Source: Arthrobotrys musiformis
Lineage: Eukaryota > Ascomycota > Orbiliomycetes > Orbiliales > Orbiliaceae
Assembly: GCA_036971715.1 (NCBI GenBank)
Contig: JAVHJL010000008.1
Location: 2,542,001 to 2,606,000 of the forward strand
Direction: 5' to 3'
Length of the DNA stretch: 64,000 bases
Positions within the stretch are counted from its first letter, which is position 1. Each line of letters opens with the position of its first letter. The position numbers were made by a program, and so were the translations under genes. Shown here piece after piece: positions 58,745-64,000 of this stretch. The notes beneath the pieces are model-generated. The model did no database searches. It had not been told where the DNA came from and worked only from the letters and a program-made list of their open reading frames with translations.

Positions 58745-60353
58745 CGCGTATGTGCAGTAATAGAGGCCGACCACTCGTTGACGTTACTGAGAACTTCACG
58801 GTAAAGGGAAAGAGGCGTGGGTTGCAGCGGACCCGGACTCCTTTTATCTCTTCTGCCTTGATAATTGATTGCGCATCCACGGTTTCCGAAATTCAGCCCC
58901 GCGAATTCAATGCAAGACGCCTGAGCTCAAGGACGTGTCTTGATATCGTTTGCAGCCTGCAGCTTCGCTGTCCCCGCCTCGGAAACGGTTTGCCATGATA
59001 GGCTTGTAAAAGCAATCAATTTTTATGACATCTGCACCAACGAAAGCTCCGCCAAAAAAAGGCGACAGCTGCTGCGAGATCGAAAACCAAAACCCGGTGA
59101 TTCCGTGTGGATTTTCTCACAACTGAAGGCATTTGCTCCGTCCTGAGCTGGGTGTGGGTCCTCATGGTGTCCTTGGCGGCTCTAGGTGGAGCCGGATCCT
59201 AGGCCGAGTTTTGCAGACAGATCTGCTAGAGCTACCTATAGTTTAGCTCCAACGGTCAACGGGCTTGAGCCCCCTCGTAAAACTCTCAACCGTGCATATG
59301 CAGGCCAGAACTTTACCACGGCCGCCGCGCAACGAGAAAGCGACTTTACGGACCCCATTTCAATTTTTCGGCGTGAATTCCTGTCAGCCCGCAAGTGGCC
59401 TCGGTTATAACGTTAGCGAATCAAGCAACACATAATTATGTTAAAATACAACAAATTGAGTGACAGAAGCGCTTCCTCGTTACCTAATCTATCGACTCGA
59501 TTTTAGGCTCCCAAACTCTTCGTTTTGCTTGTTTCTACTTTTATTTTCAATTTCTTTTACAAAAAAAAATAGAGGAATTTGCTGCGACGCTATTGCAGGC
59601 ATTGCCCTTATCAAGGATGGGTGCGCTTCTTCTAGCGCTCCTTCTTCCAGCTGGCCTGGTATTGATGCGTTGTGCACTATGCATATGTAAGCTCAATATT
59701 TGATCGAAAAGTGCAAACTTCGCAATAGGGTCCCCCTCAGCGCTTGTAGACTGGTTCATATCTCGCCGAGGCTGCTCGCGATTTTCCCTGGTCAGAGGTA
59801 TAAAAGATCTAAATTCACCAGATCGCAAACGCTGTTTAGAATATTTATGTAGCAAAACTCGTCGCAGGAGTACAATGGCACTTTTAAAAGGTTTTGCACC
59901 GCTGGGGTGTATATCAAGACGAGTCTGCGGCTGCGTAAATATCGAGTGAAATTTAACCGGCTTAAATATTATAAAAGAATGCCAATCTAGCCTAGAAGAC
60001 GGTACTTTGATGATAGAAGACATCATATATGGTATCTATACCAAGTTTAATATGCTCCATGTTGTGACCCGCAGGGCCCACCCCGGCAAGTCCTACCAAG
60101 GAGGCAAGCTTCATCCCGGTATACTAATATATAAAGGTTCGGCCCATCTCGATCGGTGGAGTAATTGCGCAATTAATGCCTTTGGATAAATAGAATTAAA
60201 GTCTATAGCCAAAATGTACATGGGAGCTATTCCTAGCTGATTTACGACTTTAAAGCGATATAAGGTCATCGAGCTGATTCAATTTCGTATTTTACATAAG
60301 CCCTACTTATCCTACATTATACCCCCCATTATCATAGTCAAAATATTTCTAAA
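58745..60353. other. Intergenic region
   Basis: 1.6 kb with no supported gene. The part next to 58744 is presumably the promoter of the secreted Thr-rich protein, and the part before 60354 the 3' end of the CAP gene. Confidence 0.5.
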
Positions 60354-61247
60354 CTACTTTTGTCCGTTGTTGCTCCGTTTGTAGTACCGATAGTTTTGAT
60401 TCTGGTAGCTTTGAGAGTTCTGATAGTATTGGTAATTTTGGTTGTTGTTTCGATAGTTTTGATAGGTCCGGCCGTTATTCCGGTAGTTTTGGTAGTTTTG
60501 GTAATTCTGGTTATTGCTCTGAGCCTTAGGATAGGTGGGCGCCGGCGAGTTGTATCCATTCTTGGGAGCATTGCAGTTTTGCTCAAACTGGCCGATGATA
60601 TTGCCCTATTTTCAAAGACCTTTCGGTTAGACAATTCTACAAGATCCACTCAAGGACACCTTTGAGAGTTCGATCGAACTAACCTTTCGTCTATAATCGC
60701 ACTTGACATAAGTCCCAAACGAGCATTTCCTAACCATACACCCAACCTCCGTCGTACTCCTCCAAATCATCTGCGTGAGATGTCCCGTAGCCCCCGAGAA
60801 CCCCTGGCGGTTGAAATCGTACACCCTCAACTCATTATCATACCACATCTGCTTCACCATCTGCTCAGGCGTCGACTGCCCATACAAAATATTTTCACCG
60901 ATACCGTCCTGCTGGAGCGTTCTTGTGTGACCGTACTCGCAACGAGGTGAGTTGGTCATGGCGTAGTTTACGAGGTCTTGAGACCATGTTAGGGCCGGCA
61001 CGCCATGCGCCGCCCGGACTTCGTTGTGGACTCGGAGGAGGGCGTCACGGTATTCGGACTGCGGTACGAAGCCGTTGGTGTTACTTGGGGGTTGGTAGCT
61101 TTTAGGTTGGCTAGGTTGCCCTTGGTAGTATTCTGGACCAGAGGAGACACCTCTTTTGCTTAAATGATCGGTGCCCGAGAGTCCGGTGTCGGGGAGAGTT
61201 AGAGCTGAAGCTCCGGCTAAGAGGGCTGAAATTATTGAAAACCTCAT
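60354..61247 (-). CDS. Secreted CAP (SCP/PR-1) protein with Asn/Gln/Tyr-rich tail
   Basis: Model complement(join(60354..60605,60684..61247)), 271 aa. A signal peptide (MRFSIISALLAGASA) and a Kex2-type KR site at 31-32 suggest secretion and processing. The CAP domain (~62-200) has LLRVHNEVRAAHG, CEYGHTR, GIGENILYG, GHLTQMIWRSTTEVGC and, across the intron, YVKCDYRRKGNIIGQF, all typical of the family. CAP proteins bind sterols or lipids in yeast (Pry proteins) and are frequent among secreted proteins of fungi that meet plants or animals. The second exon ends in ~60 residues dominated by Asn, Gln and Tyr with repeated NYQ/YRNN units, ending RYYKRSNNGQK. Such a prion-like, low-complexity tail is unusual for a CAP protein. 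Neighbouring gene also encodes a secreted product. Start ATG precedes a perfect signal peptide. Confidence 0.9.
60369..60525. repeat. Imperfect tandem repeats encoding the CAP tail
   Basis: Repeated GGTAGTTTTG/GATAGTTTTG-like units on the plus strand encode NYQ, NYR and SYQ units in the minus-strand CAP protein. The repeats keep the frame and could vary in number. Confidence 0.7.
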
Positions 61248-62563
61248 TGTTAAATATGTATACGGCCGGCGTAGTAAAGTGAATTAATTTCTTTGAAAAA
61301 GAATAATTATGAAAATCAAGAGACTGTTCGGGTACCGATGAAGTGATAAATGTTAAGCCCGTCAAGTCGAAAGATCACGAGACCTCGAGGTTTGCCAGCA
61401 AACCTCAAAGAGCTGTAGAAGAAAGTATACAATGAAGAGAAATAGATCAACTGGCGAGAAAAGAACGGTGTAAAAAACAAGATACTAGAGACTGTAATAT
61501 ATATTGTTTATGTGGGTCTTCGGCAATAGTTTTATATAATAAATAATAACTAGCCTATAGGAGGGATACCAGGCCCGGCGCCCAAGCCCCTTAGCTCAAG
61601 CAGGGTCAAAATTAAGCACCAAAGCTAAGACATGCAGCTGCAGAGGACACCAAACGAAGCCAAAGCAGATCCCTTCCCGAATCTAGAAGTGTCACTGTGT
61701 TACACAATATATCCAGGATGGCGTTGTGCGACCTACCCAAAACGGGCAAAATGGGGTCAGCAACACACAATAAGCTTCCCAACTCGATCTCGGGTATTCC
61801 CTTCGAGAACGTTTCTTCCCCCGAAGAGGCTGTCGGCTGGTGGCAACCGTGTTTCCAGAACCCCTGATATGGGGGCTAAGCGCGGAGTACGGGGGCGAGT
61901 ACGGGGAACTATGAGCTCAAATTGAACTACGACTTCTGGCTTGGCAAATTCTATACTGCCATCAGATAGCACAGCTGTACAGCGACTAGTAAGGCTTGCT
62001 CGTTCTCAAGACAAAACTGTGACCCCATCCTGAACTCATAGTCTAAATGGTCAATCCTACACCTTTATTCAAATCAACGGTTCAAACACGGCCAAGATTC
62101 AGGGAACATTCGAATATTCCCGCCGTGCCTGGTCTCGCGACCCCTTCGGCCAAGCTTCACTTTGAAACATGCCGTCTGGCGTTGCATTTCCCGAAACACG
62201 CCTGCGGTTGACGTAACCCGGATCAAGTCGCAAGACCAGATCAAGCCACAGGCCGCAGGAATTACGTCAATACCATAAACATATCGACATTGGACCCTGC
62301 TCACCACCGCCAAGAGTATGTATTTTTGAACTTAGGATAAATATATCCATCACATATATAAAGAGTCGGAAATACTCGTAGACTGCGAATATATTTGATA
62401 TTGTGTGCTAAGACTAGAATACAAGACCGATCGACCCCAATTTAACCCGGAATTAAAGTGCACACTATACCTAGGTAGTAACCCTAACCAAAATCAATAC
62501 AATTATAAGCCAGGACTGAATGTCTTACATGTTATTAGCTATAAACCAGGGCGACCGAGATAT
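61248..62563. other. Intergenic region
   Basis: 1.3 kb; no supported gene. CAP promoter at the left, 3' end of the VIT/vWA-type gene at the right. Confidence 0.5.
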
Positions 62564-64000
62564 CTAAGCCCCGATGACCCCCCTGACCTTCTCCTTAACA
62601 TCATCACTGCTTCCTTCCCCTTCAACCCACATAACAGCTTTCTCAACCACCAATTCCCAGGTATCCCGCTCGGCGGCATGTCCTTCGCCCTTCTCGAACA
62701 CCAAAACCGCAGCCCAAGTAGCAACAATATCTTCCTTGACTCCCAAGGTCTTTGCCAGCTCCTTTAGCTTCTCCAAAACGCTAGCGGCGGAAGCGCCCTT
62801 GAAGCTGGCTCCAATGATTTGGCTCAATTTATCCGAAAGCGAAAAGCTTCCAGCGAACGACTGAATCATGATGAGTCCGTGGATTCTCTCCTCTGCTGTT
62901 CCAACAGCTACAGGGGAGGCGGATCGAACATTTCTTTGGGACTCGGGTTCTGCATCGAAGAGTCCGCATCCCATATCTTCGTCTTCGTCTTCCTCTGCGT
63001 CAGAGGATCGGCTCAGGCCCCCCGGTGCCGGTGCAGACATCTTTGCTGATTTCGACCTTTTGACAAAAGATTTAGCATCCTTCTTGTCTTTCGAAAAGGA
63101 CTTCTTGCGTTCTTTTGCTTTTTTCAATTCTTGCGGGGGGTCATACAGTGAGGCCAATCTCGGAGCTGCAGCGGCGCGGCTAAAAGCGGCAGGCCGTGAT
63201 GATTTAGATACTGCTTCAGAACTGTCAGTACTACAACATTCACTTTTGGAAACCACCCTAGCAATTTTATCTTCACATCCATGGGTAACTCGGCGTCGCT
63301 CTAGAGTTACTTGGTTGGTGTTGCTTGTTAGACGGTTTATGCTCGGCATAAAGTTCCCGATTCGGGATAATTCGGTGTCTAGTTCCTCTTCTAACTCTTC
63401 GTCTTCGTCTTCTTCGAATTCTTGAAACTTGTATTGGGTTGTGCGAGAGGAGATAGTGGGGACATGTGGCTTACCAGGCTGCAAATGGGAATTCTTGTTA
63501 GCGACTTGATGACTTCGATTGCGCGAGATTGTGAAGAGAACTTACACTAGGCGCTACAGCGGATGAGAAAATTGGGGGAGGCGGCGCATAAGCGACTGGG
63601 GAAGAGCTGTCTCTAGCAGGTGGTGGTGCTGCAGAGGATGCGGGAGCGGTTAGCGAGTCAATCATCATGGAATCTTGGTCAAACGATGCAGGTCCCGATC
63701 CACCCCACCCGGCTAGCATTGGAGCGGCTTGTGCGTAAAACGATCCCCCAGGCGGCGGAGGCGGAGGAGGAGCCGAGCTGGAGAATGCAAATCCAGCGGG
63801 TGGTGGTGGAGGCGGTGGTGGAGGCGGTGCAGCTTGTCCCCACGCAGGAACTTCCGCTCGAGCCATCATCATTCTCTTTGGGTTCTTCTGCTCCAACAGC
63901 ATCAACTGCATTTTGTAATCCTGCAATGCATGATTTGGAACTTGCATTTGAGCCTGTTGTGGAGAGGAGCCAAACGCTCGAGCTTGAGGAGGTAACGGCT
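62564..64000 (-). CDS. C-terminal part of a VIT/vWA-type protein (5' end outside window)
   Basis: Partial gene: the coding frame enters from beyond base 64000. Two visible exons, complement(join(62564..63478,63546..>64000)); the intron has a GTAAGT donor and TTGCAG acceptor, phase 0. The visible protein starts PLPPQARAFGSS, followed by HALQDYKMQLMLLEQKNPKR, a short conserved motif that I recall from diverse fungal proteins. Two proline runs (10 and 7 Pro), an acidic stretch (EFEEDEDEELEEE) and a Lys/Ser-rich linker (KKAKERKKSFSKDKKD) follow. The last ~95 residues, IHGLIMIQSFAGSFSLSDKL to WAAVLVFE and TWELVVEKAVMWV, match the conserved C-terminal helical segment of fungal VIT plus vWA proteins. 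The VIT and vWA domains themselves would lie in the missing part, so the family call rests on the C-terminus alone. Confidence 0.6.

Noticed and set aside
61580..61625. AGCTCAAGCAGGGTC word resembling part of 5S rRNA
   Set aside because: Similarity is limited to about 14 bases with an insertion; the flanks do not fold or align as 5S rRNA.

Overview
This window is eukaryotic and almost certainly from a filamentous ascomycete (Pezizomycotina). Introns are short (about 45-110 bases) with GTANGT donors, CTAAC/CTGAC-like branch sites and YAG acceptors. The 5' leader of the main Hsp70 gene is pyrimidine-rich, and the housekeeping genes read like filamentous-fungal orthologues. Lineage-restricted BTB paralogues, secreted proteins with low-complexity tails and many orphan genes make me lean towards an Orbiliomycetes-like (nematode-trapping type) fungus. 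That placement is inference, not something the sequence proves.

Layout. Bases 2.6-9 kb carry conserved genes: an acidic fungal protein of unknown function, COP9 signalosome subunit 8 (minus strand) and the oligosaccharyltransferase catalytic subunit STT3 (plus strand, divergent from CSN8). Bases 11-20 kb are accessory: a P-loop G-domain/ankyrin protein whose first two exons were recovered by reading across introns, then three minus-strand BTB/POZ paralogues in tandem. One BTB gene has an in-frame stop or a cryptic intron, and possible remnants of a fourth copy lie between them. Bases 21-35 kb are conserved again: ribosome-associated Hsp70 (SSB type), a DUF726/TMCO4 (Mil1-like) alpha/beta-hydrolase membrane protein and a GH38 alpha-mannosidase (AMS1 type). 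A predicted N-myristoylated coiled-coil/proline-rich protein follows at 35.8-38.5 kb.

From 38.5 to 61.3 kb the window is gene-poor. It holds a small Cys/His-rich (C2H2-like) protein, three tandem minus-strand paralogues of a Myb/SANT-like protein split over 4-6 short exons, a secreted Thr-rich surface-type protein, and a secreted CAP (SCP/PR-1) protein with an Asn/Gln/Tyr-rich repeat tail. The right edge cuts a VIT/vWA-type protein gene, of which only the C-terminal part is present.

How the genes fit together. STT3 and the GH38 mannosidase belong to N-glycan synthesis and turnover, SSB acts on nascent chains, CSN8 in cullin regulation and the DUF726 protein in membrane traffic or lipid metabolism. 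They are neighbours but not a pathway cluster. The accessory genes are the novel part: two independent local tandem families (BTB x3, SANT-like x3) plus an NLR-like GTPase-ankyrin gene. All exon coordinates were derived by reading splice sites and checking phase by eye; no database search or expression data was available. I saw no tRNA gene, CRISPR array or intact transposon.
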